From: Novosphingobium sp.
Lineage (GTDB): Bacteria; Pseudomonadota; Alphaproteobacteria; Sphingomonadales; Sphingomonadaceae
NCBI GenBank assembly: GCA_017745295.1
Contig: JAGHZR010000007.1
Location: forward strand, 208,165-272,164
DNA: 64,000 nt
Direction: 5' to 3'
The position numbers and the translations under genes were made by a program. Every line of letters begins with the position of its first letter. Position 1 is the first letter of the stretch. The notes beneath the pieces were generated by a model, which searched no databases, was not told the DNA's origin, and worked only from the letters and a program-made list of their open reading frames with translations. Of this stretch, positions 53,250 through 64,000 are shown piece after piece.

Positions 53250-54179
53250 CTACTCCGCTGCTTCCGCTCCCGCCTCATGGTCGCCGCGTCCGAAATCGGG
53301 GCGGGAATCGTCCTGGCCTTCCTCGATGATCGAGCGGCGGATCGCGCGGGTGCGGGTGAACTGGTCGAACAGCGCCTGCCCGTCGCCCACGCGGATCGCG
53401 CGTTGCAGGGCGGTGAGGTCCTCGGTGAAGCGTTGCAGCATCGTCAGCACCGCGTCCTTGTTGGACAGGAACACGTCGCGCCACATGGTCGGGTCGGAGG
53501 CGGCGATGCGGGTGAAGTCGCGGAAGCCGCCCGCCGAATACTTGATGACTTCGCCCTGGGTCACGTCCTCCAGGTCGGAGGCGGTGCCGACGATCGTATA
53601 GGCGATGAGGTGCGGCACATGGCTGGTGACGGCGAGCACGAGGTCGTGGTGCTCGGGCGTCATGATCTCGACATTGGCGCCCAGCGCTTCCCAGAACCCG
53701 ACGAGTTCGCTGAGCTTGACGAGATCGGTCCGCGTCTCCGGGGTGACGATGCACCAGCGGTTGCGGAACAGGTGCGCGAAACCGGCGTCCGGGCCGGAGT
53801 TCTCGGTGCCCGCGACCGGGTGGGCGGGGATCACCATGTGGTCCGGCAGGGCCTCGCCCAGCGCCTTGGAGATCGCCTGCTTGCTGGAGCCGACATCGCT
53901 GACGAGGGCATTGGCGGGCAGGGCATCGCGCACTTGTTCGGCGGCGAGGCCCATGACGCCGGGCGGCACGCAGAAGATCACGAGATCGGCGTTCTGCACG
54001 GCCTCGGCCGGGGTGTCGCAGACCTGATGGACAAGGCCGCGCTCGGCGGCGCGGGCGCGGTGGGCAGGGCTGAGGTCATAGCCGGTGGTCCGGGTGCCGG
54101 GCAGGCATTCCTGCACGGCGAGACCTATGGAACCGCCCTGAAGGCCGAGGCCGATGATCGCGACTTGTGCGAAGCTCAT
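53250..54179 (-). CDS. tyrA: Prephenate/arogenate dehydrogenase
   Basis: 309 aa. The dinucleotide motif is [15 protein letters not shown], followed by the family segments [35 protein letters not shown] and [19 protein letters not shown]. It carries out the tyrosine branch of aromatic synthesis. Its start overlaps the stop of hisC by 4 bases, so both are co-translated. Substrate preference (prephenate or arogenate) cannot be read from the sequence. Confidence 0.94.
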   Translation of the reverse strand: MSFAQVAIIGLGLQGGSIGLAVQECLPGTRTTGYDLSPAHRARAAERGLVHQVCDTPAEAVQNADLVIFCVPPGVMGLAAEQVRDALPANALVSDVGSSKQAISKALGEALPDHMVIPAHPVAGTENSGPDAGFAHLFRNRWCIVTPETRTDLVKLSELVGFWEALGANVEIMTPEHHDLVLAVTSHVPHLIAYTIVGTASDLEDVTQGEVIKYSAGGFRDFTRIAASDPTMWRDVFLSNKDAVLTMLQRFTEDLTALQRAIRVGDGQALFDQFTRTRAIRRSIIEEGQDDSRPDFGRGDHEAGAEAAE

Positions 54180-55306
54180 TGCGCGGCTTCCGCCATTTCG
54201 CGCAAGGCCACGGCGATCACGTCCATGTCCTCCGACTTGCCGATGGTGATGCGCAGCGCCTGCGGCAGGCCCTGTCCAGGCAGCCAGCGGACGATATAGC
54301 CGCGCTCGGCAAGGCCGTCGAAGGCGACCTCGGCGGTGAGGGCGCCTTCGAACAGCACCAGCACGAAGTTCGCCTGGCTCGGCAGGGCGCGCAACCCGTG
54401 GTTGCCGAGGGCCTCCAGCTTGTCGACGAAGCGGGCGCGTTCGTCGCGGTTGTGGATGCGGCTGGCCTCGACGAACGCCGTGTCGCCCAGCGCGGCGAGA
54501 GCCATGGCTTGCCCGGTGGCGGAGACGTTGAAGGGGCCGCGAATGCGGTTGAGCGTGGCGACGATGCCCGGCGCGCCGGTGGCCCAGCCGATGCGCTCGC
54601 CCGCGAGGCCGAAGATCTTGGAGAAAGTGCGCGTGACCAGCACGTTGTCCTGCGCGGCGGCCAGCGCCAGTGCTCCGTCGTCGTCCTCGGCCGCGACATA
54701 TTCGCCGTAGGCCTGGTCGAGCACCAGCAGCACATCGGACGGCAGGCCTGCGTGAAGGCGCGCGATCTCGCCGCCCGGCAGGTAGGAGCCGGTGGGGTTG
54801 TTGGGGTTGGCGACGAAGACCACGCGGGTCCTTTCGGTCACCAGCGCCAGCAGCGCATCGACGTCGGTGCCGTAATCGGCATCGGGCGCGACGACCGGCG
54901 TCGCGCCGCAGCGGCGCGCGGCGATGTCGTAGACGGAGAAGCCGTAGCGCACGTAGATCACTTCGTCGCCCAGCCCGGCAAAGCCCTGCGCGGCAAGGTT
55001 GAGCAGCTCGTCCGAGCCGGTGCCCATGACCACGCGGGCGGCGTCGAGGCCGTGTTTCGCGGCGATCGCCGCGCGCAGGGCGGTGCTGTCGGGATCGGGA
55101 TAGAGCGAGGGGACCTGCGCGCGGGCGTCGAGCGCCGCCTGGCCGGTGCCGAACGGATTTTCGTTGGCCGAGAGCTTGGTCAGCGGCCTGCCGTCCTTGC
55201 CTTTGGACTTGCCCGGAACATAGGCATGGATCGCGTCGATCCAGGGCTTGGGCTGCGGGGCGCCGTGGGAGGCAGTGGTCGGGCGGAGGGTCTGGCTATC
55301 GGTCAT
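54176..55306 (-). CDS. hisC: Histidinol-phosphate / aromatic aminotransferase
   Basis: 376 aa. The PLP fold I has [12 protein letters not shown] near the start, [28 protein letters not shown], and the PLP lysine in [17 protein letters not shown]. Pairing with tyrA suggests it works in tyrosine/phenylalanine as well as histidine synthesis, as known for many alphaproteobacterial HisC paralogs. It is first in the hisC-tyrA operon and divergent from metX. Confidence 0.92.
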   Translation of the reverse strand: MTDSQTLRPTTASHGAPQPKPWIDAIHAYVPGKSKGKDGRPLTKLSANENPFGTGQAALDARAQVPSLYPDPDSTALRAAIAAKHGLDAARVVMGTGSDELLNLAAQGFAGLGDEVIYVRYGFSVYDIAARRCGATPVVAPDADYGTDVDALLALVTERTRVVFVANPNNPTGSYLPGGEIARLHAGLPSDVLLVLDQAYGEYVAAEDDDGALALAAAQDNVLVTRTFSKIFGLAGERIGWATGAPGIVATLNRIRGPFNVSATGQAMALAALGDTAFVEASRIHNRDERARFVDKLEALGNHGLRALPSQANFVLVLFEGALTAEVAFDGLAERGYIVRWLPGQGLPQALRITIGKSEDMDVIAVALREMAEAAQ

Positions 55307-55443
55307 GACGGGGCGGCCTTAGCTTAGCATGGGGCTTATGCACAGGGGGCGATTTGGGTGCCGGCGACCGGATATGTCCGGTGCCGGGTTTTCTACCGTG
55401 GCAATGCTGCGTCCTTCGCAAGGACCTATCGCGGAAAGTTACC

Positions 55444-55472
55444 CGTCGCCCCCCCGCGCAAGCGGGGCGACG
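55444..55472. repeat. Short family C-like hairpin
   Basis: CGTCGCCCC and GGGGCGACG (9 bp) are 11 bases apart in the hisC-metX intergenic region, which has no other clear structure. The arms are the outer ends of family C. Confidence 0.6.
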
Positions 55473-55539
55473 AGGTGAATTGGGCATCGGCGCGGGCGAT
55501 TGACAGGCCTTCATCGCTCCCCCACCTCCATCCTGCATC

Positions 55540-56652
55540 ATGTCTACGCCGATCACCGACGCCGCCCAGGTCCTCAGCCTCACCCGTCCGCTCCCGCTCG
55601 ACGGCGGGCAGAGCCTTGCCGATGTGCGCATCGCCTACGAGACGCACGGCACGCTGAATGCCGCGAAGGACAACGCGATCCTGATCTGCCACGCGCTGAC
55701 CGGGGACCATCATGTCGTCTCGAACCATCCCAAGACCGGCAAGCCCGGCTGGTGGGTGCGCATGGTCGGCCCCGGCAAGCCGATCGACACCGACCGCTTC
55801 TTCGTGATCTGCGCCAATGTCATCGGCTCCTGCATGGGCTCCACCGGGCCGGCCAGCCTTGCCGAAGACGGCAAGCCCTGGGGCATGCGCTTCCCGGTCA
55901 TCACCATCCGCGACATGGTGCGCGGCCATGTTGCCCTTCTCGACGCGCTGGGGATCGAGAGCCTCTATGCCGTCGTCGGCGGATCGATGGGCGGGATGCA
56001 GGCGCTGAGCCTGGCTGCCAACTTCGCCGACCGCACCCGTGCGGCACTGGTGATCGCCTCCACCGCGCGCCATTCGGCCCAGAACATCGCCTTCCACGAA
56101 GTGGGCCGCCAGTCGATCATGGCCGACCCCGAATGGCGCGACGGCGATTATTACGATCATGGAAAAGGGCCGGAAAAGGGCCTCTCCGTCGCGCGCATGG
56201 CCGCGCATATCACCTATCTGTCGGAAGCGGGCCTCACCGAGAAGTTCGGCCGCCGGTTGCAGGACCGCGAGGAAAAGACCTTCGGCTTCGACGCCGATTT
56301 CCAGATCGAGTCCTACTTGCGCTATCAGGGGCTGGCCTTCACCGACCGCTTCGACGCAAACGCGTACCTCTACATCACCCGCGCGATGGACTATTTCGAC
56401 CTTGCCGAAGAACATGGCGGGTTGCTCGCCAACGCTTTCGCCAAGTCGAAGGCGCGCTTCTGTCTCGTCAGCTTCGACACCGACTGGCTCTACCCCACGG
56501 CGGATTCGCGGAACGTGGTCCACGCGCTCAATGCCGCCGGGCTGCCGGTGAGCTTCGTCGAACTTTCCGCCCCGTTCGGGCACGACTCGTTTCTGCTGGA
56601 CGTGCCCGCGCTGGACCGCGTGGTCGAAGGGTTCCTGGGAGAAGGCCGTTGA
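55540..56652 (+). CDS. metX: Homoserine O-acetyltransferase
   Basis: 370 aa alpha/beta hydrolase. The nucleophile is the Ser in [12 protein letters not shown], the Asp is in [12 protein letters not shown], and the His in [23 protein letters not shown] is the first core motif. The enzyme activates homoserine for methionine synthesis; acetyl versus succinyl specificity cannot be set by eye. It overlaps metW by 4 bases. I looked for a SAM-II riboswitch upstream and did not find one. Confidence 0.94.
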   Translation: MSTPITDAAQVLSLTRPLPLDGGQSLADVRIAYETHGTLNAAKDNAILICHALTGDHHVVSNHPKTGKPGWWVRMVGPGKPIDTDRFFVICANVIGSCMGSTGPASLAEDGKPWGMRFPVITIRDMVRGHVALLDALGIESLYAVVGGSMGGMQALSLAANFADRTRAALVIASTARHSAQNIAFHEVGRQSIMADPEWRDGDYYDHGKGPEKGLSVARMAAHITYLSEAGLTEKFGRRLQDREEKTFGFDADFQIESYLRYQGLAFTDRFDANAYLYITRAMDYFDLAEEHGGLLANAFAKSKARFCLVSFDTDWLYPTADSRNVVHALNAAGLPVSFVELSAPFGHDSFLLDVPALDRVVEGFLGEGR

Positions 56653-57242
56653 GCCTGCTGCGGCCCGACCTTGCGGTGATCGCGGCGAACGTCGCGCCGG
56701 GCGCCCGCGTGCTCGATGTCGGCTGCGGCGACGGTACACTGATGCAGGCCCTGCGCGACGACAAGCGCTGCGACGCGCGCGGCATGGAACTCGATTCCAG
56801 CAATGTCGGCCTCTGCGTCGGCAAGGGGCTGTCGGTGATCCAGGGCGATGCCGACGGGGACCTCGCGTTCTACCCGGACCAGTCGGTGGACTATGCGATC
56901 CTCTCGCAGACGCTCCAGACGACGATGCGGCCGGACCTCGTGCTTGAGGAACTGCTGCGCATCGGTCGCCGGGCTTTCGTGAGCTTTCCGAATTTCGCCC
57001 ACTGGCGGGTGCGGCTCTCGCTGCTCTGGCGCGGGCGCATGCCGGTGACGCGGCTGCTGCCGGTCGCCTGGTACGAGACGCCGAACATCCACCACCTCAC
57101 CGTGAACGACTTCCGCGAACTCGTGGCAAGCCGCGGGATCGCGGTGGAAGGCGCGTGGTTCCTCTCCGGCGACCGGCAGTGCAGCCCGGCAGCGGCCAAC
57201 TTCCGCGCCGAGCATGCGGTGTTCCTGCTCGCGCGGGGATAG
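56649..57242 (+). CDS. metW: Methionine biosynthesis protein MetW
   Basis: 197 aa from a TTG at 56649 that overlaps the metX stop (TTGA), a common MetW arrangement. It is a methyltransferase-like fold with [18 protein letters not shown] and [13 protein letters not shown], then [22 protein letters not shown] [15 protein letters not shown] and [18 protein letters not shown]. MetW is needed with MetX for efficient homoserine acetylation. The start codon and the overlap imply translational coupling. Confidence 0.94.
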   Translation: MSLLRPDLAVIAANVAPGARVLDVGCGDGTLMQALRDDKRCDARGMELDSSNVGLCVGKGLSVIQGDADGDLAFYPDQSVDYAILSQTLQTTMRPDLVLEELLRIGRRAFVSFPNFAHWRVRLSLLWRGRMPVTRLLPVAWYETPNIHHLTVNDFRELVASRGIAVEGAWFLSGDRQCSPAAANFRAEHAVFLLARG

Positions 57243-57351
57243 GCCAGGATGCGGCGAAGGCGCGACTTATCCACGCGTTTCGCCCGTGGTCGGGAACGGG
57301 TCTTGCGGTTCGGGTGGACGCTTGCGGGCAGGTTTGGCATTCGAAAACGCC

Positions 57352-58023
57352 ATGTGGCACATCTTCCAGTTTCCGCTCTGTCCCTTCAGCCGCAAGGTCC
57401 GGCTGCTCATGGCCGAAAAGGGCATCGCCTACGAACTCCAGACCGCGCGGCCCTGGGAAGGTGAGGACCGGCTGTTCGAGATGAACCCGGCAGGCCGCAC
57501 CCCGGTCGTGCGCGAGACCGAGCGCGGCACGGTGATCGTCGACAGCCGCGCGATCTGCGAATATTTCGAGGAAACCGTCGATCGCAATCCGCAGATCAGC
57601 GGCACCGCCGTCCAGCGCGCCGAGATCCGCCGCCTGATCGCGATGTTCGACGAGAATTTCTTCAACGACGTGTCCGGCCCGCTGCTGCATGAGCGGATGA
57701 AGAAGCGCCTCGTCCTGCGCCAGTCGCCGGACGCCAAGATCCTGCGCGAATCGATGAAGCTGGCGCACGACTATCTCGACTACATCGACTACCTGATCGA
57801 CAACCGGCCCTGGCTGGCGGGCGCGACGATGACGCTCGCCGATCTCGCCGCTGCCGCGCAGATTTCGGTGGCGGACTATCTCGGCGGTCTCGACTGGTCG
57901 AGCCACGAGCAGGCGCGCGGCTGGTATCTGGTGATGAAGTCGCGGCCCTCGTTCCGGCCGCTGTTGAGCGAGCGCATGGAAGTGATCCAGCCGCCCAGCC
58001 ATTACGCCGAAGTGGATGCCTGA
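57352..58023 (+). CDS. fzlA: GST-fold protein, FzlA-like
   Basis: 223 aa from ATG 57352. The thioredoxin-like N-terminal domain has FPLCPFSRKVRLLMAEKGI, and the alpha-helical C-terminal domain shows RPWLAGATMTLADLAAAA and MKSRPSFRPLL. These match my memory of FzlA, the GST-like FtsZ-binding protein that activates septal wall synthesis in Caulobacter. The general family is GST, and without alignment the FzlA name is probable rather than certain. It lies 110 bases after metW on the same strand. Confidence 0.72.
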   Translation: MWHIFQFPLCPFSRKVRLLMAEKGIAYELQTARPWEGEDRLFEMNPAGRTPVVRETERGTVIVDSRAICEYFEETVDRNPQISGTAVQRAEIRRLIAMFDENFFNDVSGPLLHERMKKRLVLRQSPDAKILRESMKLAHDYLDYIDYLIDNRPWLAGATMTLADLAAAAQISVADYLGGLDWSSHEQARGWYLVMKSRPSFRPLLSERMEVIQPPSHYAEVDA

Positions 58024-58081
58024 GGGGGGGGCTGCCCGGTCGTCTTTCGCACCGTCGCACCAAGACCTTCGTCCCCATTAC

Positions 58082-58166
58082 CTTCGTCATTGCGAGCGGC
58101 GACGCCGCGCGGCAATCCAGGGCGGTTTACGCGGCATGGATTGCTTCGCTTTGCTCACAATGACGA
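58082..58166. repeat. Family B palindrome
   Basis: CTTCGTCATTGCGAGCGGC and GCGGCAATCCAGGGC on the left face GGATTGCTTCGCTTTGC and TCACAATGACGAG on the right. The left arm is diverged (GACGCCGCGCGG replaces AAGCGAAG). Confidence 0.8.
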
Positions 58167-58191
58167 GACTTGGCTTCGCCAGCAATGAAGA

Positions 58192-58220
58192 GGCAAGGCT
58201 GGCTCAAGACCAGCCTTGCC
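58192..58220 (-). terminator. Hairpin after the S10 peptidase gene
   Basis: GGCAAGGCTGG and CCAGCCTTGCC (11 bp, loop of 7) lie 18 bases after the stop at 58238. The minus-strand tail TCTTCATTG has a weak T tract. Confidence 0.6.
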
Positions 58221-58237
58221 ATTGACGTGCGGGTCCC

Positions 58238-59743
58238 TCACGCCCCCGCGCGGTAGCTTTCCAGGATGTCGCGGCGCAGGGCCGCGCCACTGTCGGTGCG
58301 GGAGTAAAACATGTGCCCGCCCGGATACATGTGCAGGCGCACGCGGTCGGGGCGGCCGAACTCCGGCATCTGCGAGACGATCAGGCGCGAACCGAAGTAG
58401 GGGCACGAAAGATCGTCCCAGCCGTGGACGATATCGACGGTCATCTTCGGGTCGATCGAGATCGCCTGACGCAGGTCCTTCACCGGAGTGTCGGTGTTGT
58501 CGCGGGTCCAGGCCTCGTTCACCTCGAACGACAGCGCGTTGTAGCGCGCGTCGACCTTCCAGCCGACTTGACGGGTCACGAAATCGACCATGGCCGAAGT
58601 GGTCGGCGCGATCAGCGTGGTCAGCAGCGGGTCGCCGTACTGCGGGCGGGCGCTGGCCGGGAACGGGTCGAACGAGGTGAAGTTCGAATCGTAGACCGAG
58701 CCGATCAGGCCCTGATCGCGGCGGATTTCGCGGAGGTACGTGCCGATGTCGACGCGGCCGTCCATGCGGCGCACGAGCACCGGGTCGAGGCCGGTGATCT
58801 CGGCGACTTTGGCGGAAAGGCGGTCGGTCGCGGCCTTGTCCCTGGGGCCGGCGAGGAAGTCGGCGACGAATTCGGTCTTCAGGTACTGTTCGACCGGGGC
58901 CATGGTGGCCTCGCTCAGGTGGCCCTGACGCTCGAAGTGACCGGCGGCCATGGCGGGCAGGTTGAGCATCCAGGGCAGCGGCGAAAGCGCGTCGTCGTCG
59001 CCGATGGCGGGCGGGTCGAGGTAGGGCGAGACCAGCGTCATGCCGTTGATGCCCACGCCCATCTGGGTCTGGAGGTAATAGGCAAGGCGCGGCACGCGGT
59101 AGCCGCCGTAGCTTTCGCCCGCGAGGTACTTGCGGCTGGTCAGGCGGCCGTTGGCGTTCAGCCAGTCGTAGACGATGCGGCTGAGGTACTTGATGTCGTT
59201 CTCGGAGGTGTAGAACGCCTTCTTGGTCGCGTCGGCATCGACGCGGCTGCGCGAGAAGCCGGTGCCGATCGGATCGATGAACACGAGGTCGGTGAAGTCC
59301 AGCCACGAGTTGGGATTGTCGCGCAGCACGGCCGGGTCGGACGGCGCATCACCCTGCGCGCCGAACTGCACACGCTTGGGGCCGAGGGCGCCGAGGTTCA
59401 GGTAGACCGAGGCCGCGCCGGGGCCGCCGTTGAAGGCGAACGTGACCGGGCGATTGGTGGGCGCGCCGGGGACGGTATAGGCAGTATAGACCACCTCGCC
59501 GATGGTCTTGCCCTTCTCGTCCTTGATCGGCAGCGCGCCGACGGTGGCGGTGTAGTTGACGGTCTTGCCGCCGATCACCGCGCTCTGCTTGATCGACTTG
59601 GGGGCGGGCAGGAGGGGGGCTTCGTCGCCGCCCTTATCGTCCTTCTTCGCCTCGGCGCTGTCGGCGGGCTTGTCGGCCGCGAAAGCCGGGACTGAGGTGG
59701 CGGCGAGCACCATGGCCAGACAGGCCAGCGAAACTTTGCGCAT
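58238..59743 (-). CDS. Exported S10-family serine carboxypeptidase
   Basis: 501 aa from ATG 59743. Signal peptide MRKVSLACLAMVLAATSVPA with a cleavage site near AFAA. The catalytic set is FNGGPGAASVYLNLGALGP, the nucleophile in LAGESYGGYRVPRL, the Asp in VDIVHGWDDLSCPYF, and the His in MYPGGHMFYSR. A Lys/Asp-rich linker follows the signal peptide. Such enzymes trim C-terminal residues in the periplasm or outside. It is alone in its direction behind repeat element F. Confidence 0.92.
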   Translation of the reverse strand: MRKVSLACLAMVLAATSVPAFAADKPADSAEAKKDDKGGDEAPLLPAPKSIKQSAVIGGKTVNYTATVGALPIKDEKGKTIGEVVYTAYTVPGAPTNRPVTFAFNGGPGAASVYLNLGALGPKRVQFGAQGDAPSDPAVLRDNPNSWLDFTDLVFIDPIGTGFSRSRVDADATKKAFYTSENDIKYLSRIVYDWLNANGRLTSRKYLAGESYGGYRVPRLAYYLQTQMGVGINGMTLVSPYLDPPAIGDDDALSPLPWMLNLPAMAAGHFERQGHLSEATMAPVEQYLKTEFVADFLAGPRDKAATDRLSAKVAEITGLDPVLVRRMDGRVDIGTYLREIRRDQGLIGSVYDSNFTSFDPFPASARPQYGDPLLTTLIAPTTSAMVDFVTRQVGWKVDARYNALSFEVNEAWTRDNTDTPVKDLRQAISIDPKMTVDIVHGWDDLSCPYFGSRLIVSQMPEFGRPDRVRLHMYPGGHMFYSRTDSGAALRRDILESYRAGA

Positions 59744-59832
59744 GGAAGGAACGACCCCTTTTGTCGATGCGTCCGAACGGACGTCAGGGGCGATAGGTAG
59801 AACCCGAAGATAGTATACGACAAGAGTGCCAA

Positions 59833-59928
59833 GCATTTTCTAATCAGGTGGAATCACCTGATGACTCGGAAAATGCGGTAAACCATAAATTTGGAGCAGT
59901 TGATCCGATGCAGTCGGATCAACTGCTC
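59833..59928. repeat. Double-hairpin intergenic element, family F
   Basis: The first hairpin has outer arms GCATTTTC and GAAAATGC around ATCAGGTG GAAT CACCTGAT. After GGTAAACCATAAATTTG the second hairpin has 15-bp arms GAGCAGTTGATCCGA and TCGGATCAACTGCTC with loop TGCAG. This composite is familiar to me from other alphaproteobacterial intergenic regions. It lies 90 bases upstream of the S10 peptidase ATG. Confidence 0.8.
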
Positions 59929-59933
59929 ACGGC

Positions 59934-60013
59934 AAAAAAGATGGTGCCTGGCCCGTCCTGCCTTCCGGGGATTGGCCATGGGTTGAGCCATCGGAAGGCA
60001 GGGCAGGTCAGGC
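59934..60013 (-). terminator. Terminator of the CoA-transferase gene
   Basis: On the minus strand a 22-bp stem with three wobble pairs (59946-59967 against 59992-60013; core CGGAAGGCAGG / CCTGCCTTCCG) is followed by ACCATCTTTTTTGCC. It begins 39 bases after the stop. Confidence 0.82.
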
Positions 60014-60051
60014 GTTCGGACGGCGCGGGGGTGCCGTCCGAATTGCGTTTG

Positions 60052-62939
<2,888 letters not shown>

Positions 62940-63082
62940 GGAGCTACAATTCGTGCTTAACAAGTACTGTTATGAAACGTGGCTGCGCGAGAATTACCAT
63001 GAACGTGGTATGCCACTGATCCGAAACGGGTTCAGAAAGGATTCGCGACCCGAGGGATCGGCGACAAGCCATCCTGACACTT

Positions 63083-63120
63083 GCCCGGGGCCTGTTTCGG
63101 CAGGTCTCGGGCATTTTCTT
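63083..63120 (+). terminator. Orphan intrinsic terminator on the plus strand
   Basis: GCCCGGGGCCTG, loop TTTCGG, CAGGTCTCGGGC gives a 12-bp stem with two G-U pairs, followed by ATTTTCTT. No plus-strand gene ends nearby, and on the minus strand (uvrB side) no T tract follows. Confidence 0.6.
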
Positions 63121-63199
63121 GATAGCCGCCGATGCTATCCTTCGTCGTCTTCACCAAAGTTGGCAAATGGATTCGGCAGGGCGCTTTCCCAACGGAAGG

Positions 63200-64000
63200 C
63201 TATCGGCCAAACTTCCTTTGCGATTTTCCATAACGCGTCTTCCTCGTCCCCGGTTTGCCCTCGTTGCTGCGGCCGACGATCGGCGCCTTCTTGTGGTCGT
63301 CGGGAATGCCGAGTTCGCTGGCTTCCAGGCGCCGGATCTCGTCGCGCAGGCGGCCGGCTTCCTCGAATTCCAGGTCGGCGGCGGCGTTGCGCATCTTCTG
63401 TTCGAGTTCCTCGATGTAGGCGCGCAGATTGTGGCCGACGAGGTTGTTCTGCCCTTCCGCGTCGATGTCCACCAACACGCCGTCGCGGCTGGCGGTGTCC
63501 GCGACGATATCGGCGATGCGGCGCTTGATCGTCTGCGGGGTGATGCCGTGCTCGGCGTTGTATTCTTCCTGCTTGGCGCGACGGCGGTCGGTTTCGGCGA
63601 TGGCGCGTTCCATCGATCCGGTCATGCGGTCGGCATAGAGGATCACCCGGCCATCCACGTTGCGCGCGGCGCGGCCGATGGTCTGGATCAGCGAGGTCTC
63701 AGAGCGCAGGAAGCCCTCCTTGTCCGCGTCCAGAATGCACACGAGGCCGCATTCGGGAATGTCGAGGCCTTGACGCAGCAGGTTGATGCCGATCAGCACG
63801 TCGTAGACGCCCATGCGCAAGTCGCGGATCAGCTCGATGCGCTCCAGCGTCTCCACGTCGGAGTGCATGTAGCGCACCCGCACGCCCTGTTCGTGCATGA
63901 ACTCGGTCAAGTCCTCGGCCATGCGCTTGGTGAGCGTGGTGACGAGAGTGCGATAGCCGCGCTCCGCCGTCGTCTTGCACTCGACGATGCAGTCCTGCAC
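63200..64000 (-). CDS. uvrB: UvrABC excision nuclease subunit B, C-terminal part
   Basis: The 266 codons in the window are the 3' part. Helicase motifs V and VI are visible: [20 protein letters not shown] and [20 protein letters not shown]. The UvrB C-terminal UVR domain (about 60 residues before the end) contains [20 protein letters not shown], which binds UvrC. The basic tail [16 protein letters not shown] follows. It opens damaged DNA for incision. The 5' part, with the damage-binding hairpin, lies beyond the right edge. Confidence 0.96.
   Translation of the reverse strand: MQDCIVECKTTAERGYRTLVTTLTKRMAEDLTEFMHEQGVRVRYMHSDVETLERIELIRDLRMGVYDVLIGINLLRQGLDIPECGLVCILDADKEGFLRSETSLIQTIGRAARNVDGRVILYADRMTGSMERAIAETDRRRAKQEEYNAEHGITPQTIKRRIADIVADTASRDGVLVDIDAEGQNNLVGHNLRAYIEELEQKMRNAAADLEFEEAGRLRDEIRRLEASELGIPDDHKKAPIVGRSNEGKPGTRKTRYGKSQRKFGR

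Noticed and set aside
55307..55539. Possible SAM-II or SAM/SAH riboswitch ahead of metX
   Set aside because: I looked for the short SAM-II pseudoknot pattern and found only a family C-like GC hairpin and no matching core. A covariance search would settle it.
59744..59836. N-terminal extension of the S10 peptidase
   Set aside because: The internal ATG at 59743 begins a clean signal peptide; the extension does not resemble one.

Overview
The window is high-GC chromosomal DNA (by eye about two thirds G+C) with the gene content of an alphaproteobacterium of the order Sphingomonadales, most likely Novosphingobium or a close relative. Pointers are the split cobalamin methionine synthase, an ArsR-methyltransferase regulator ahead of metF, a succinyl-CoA:acetate CoA-transferase, an FzlA-type glutathione-transferase fold protein, a second short glutamyl-tRNA synthetase, and several families of intergenic palindromes. 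I see no rRNA, CRISPR array, transposase, integrase or phage gene. Almost every gene is core or lineage-typical.

Layout. 1-3.2 kb: a minus-strand methionine operon (ArsR/methyltransferase regulator, metF, N-terminal half of metH, start of a GNAT gene) behind a perfect 22-bp palindrome. 3.3-9.1 kb: two small exported proteins, tRNA-Ala(GGC), a BenE-type transporter, gltX, and a patatin / 3-hydroxybutyrate dehydrogenase pair. 9.2-14.7 kb: glnD, then a divergent lgt / NDUFAF7-like / membrane protein operon. 14.8-23.1 kb: exported hydrolases (5'-nucleotidase, minimal zincin, M1 peptidase) and exported proteins of unknown role. 23.3-25.7 kb: glnA and glnB with a sigma-54-like promoter. Together with glnD and rpoN (34 kb) this gives much of the nitrogen-control circuit in one window. 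25.7-30.3 kb: argC, an SH3-like protein, an M17 aminopeptidase, a lipoprotein and map.

30.5-39.6 kb: a glycosyltransferase-methyltransferase fusion, a TonB protein, rpoN-lptB, a TldE/PmbA protein, two DUF2171 proteins and nrdB. 39.6-46 kb: small proteins (nuclease, PilZ, zf-CHCC), azoR with a divergent HxlR regulator, an ABC ATPase overlapping an SMR pump, and nadB. 46-53 kb: a HerA/DUF87 ATPase, a nucleotidyltransferase, tRNA-Leu(GAG), a zinc-ribbon membrane protein, then ftsE-ftsX-ydcF-plsC. 53.2-58 kb: tyrA-hisC divergent from metX-metW, then fzlA. 58.2-64 kb: an S10 peptidase, the CoA-transferase, a LuxR-type regulator and the 3' part of uvrB.

Intergenic spaces carry at least six recurrent palindromic families. 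They are: (A) CGTCATCCTGAAC arms, (B) CGTCATTGCGAG arms, (C) CGTCGTCCCCGC arms, (D) a TGGGGGTGCAGGGGG terminator-like element, (E) a composite AAAATGCCC / GGCGGCACCGGCCC element, and (F) an alphaproteobacterial double hairpin. They explain most unexplained DNA here. The best leads for unusual biology are the GT32-methyltransferase fusion, the methionine regulator with its operator, the paired repeat families, and an orphan terminator that may mark a small RNA. I found no clear novel multi-gene system.
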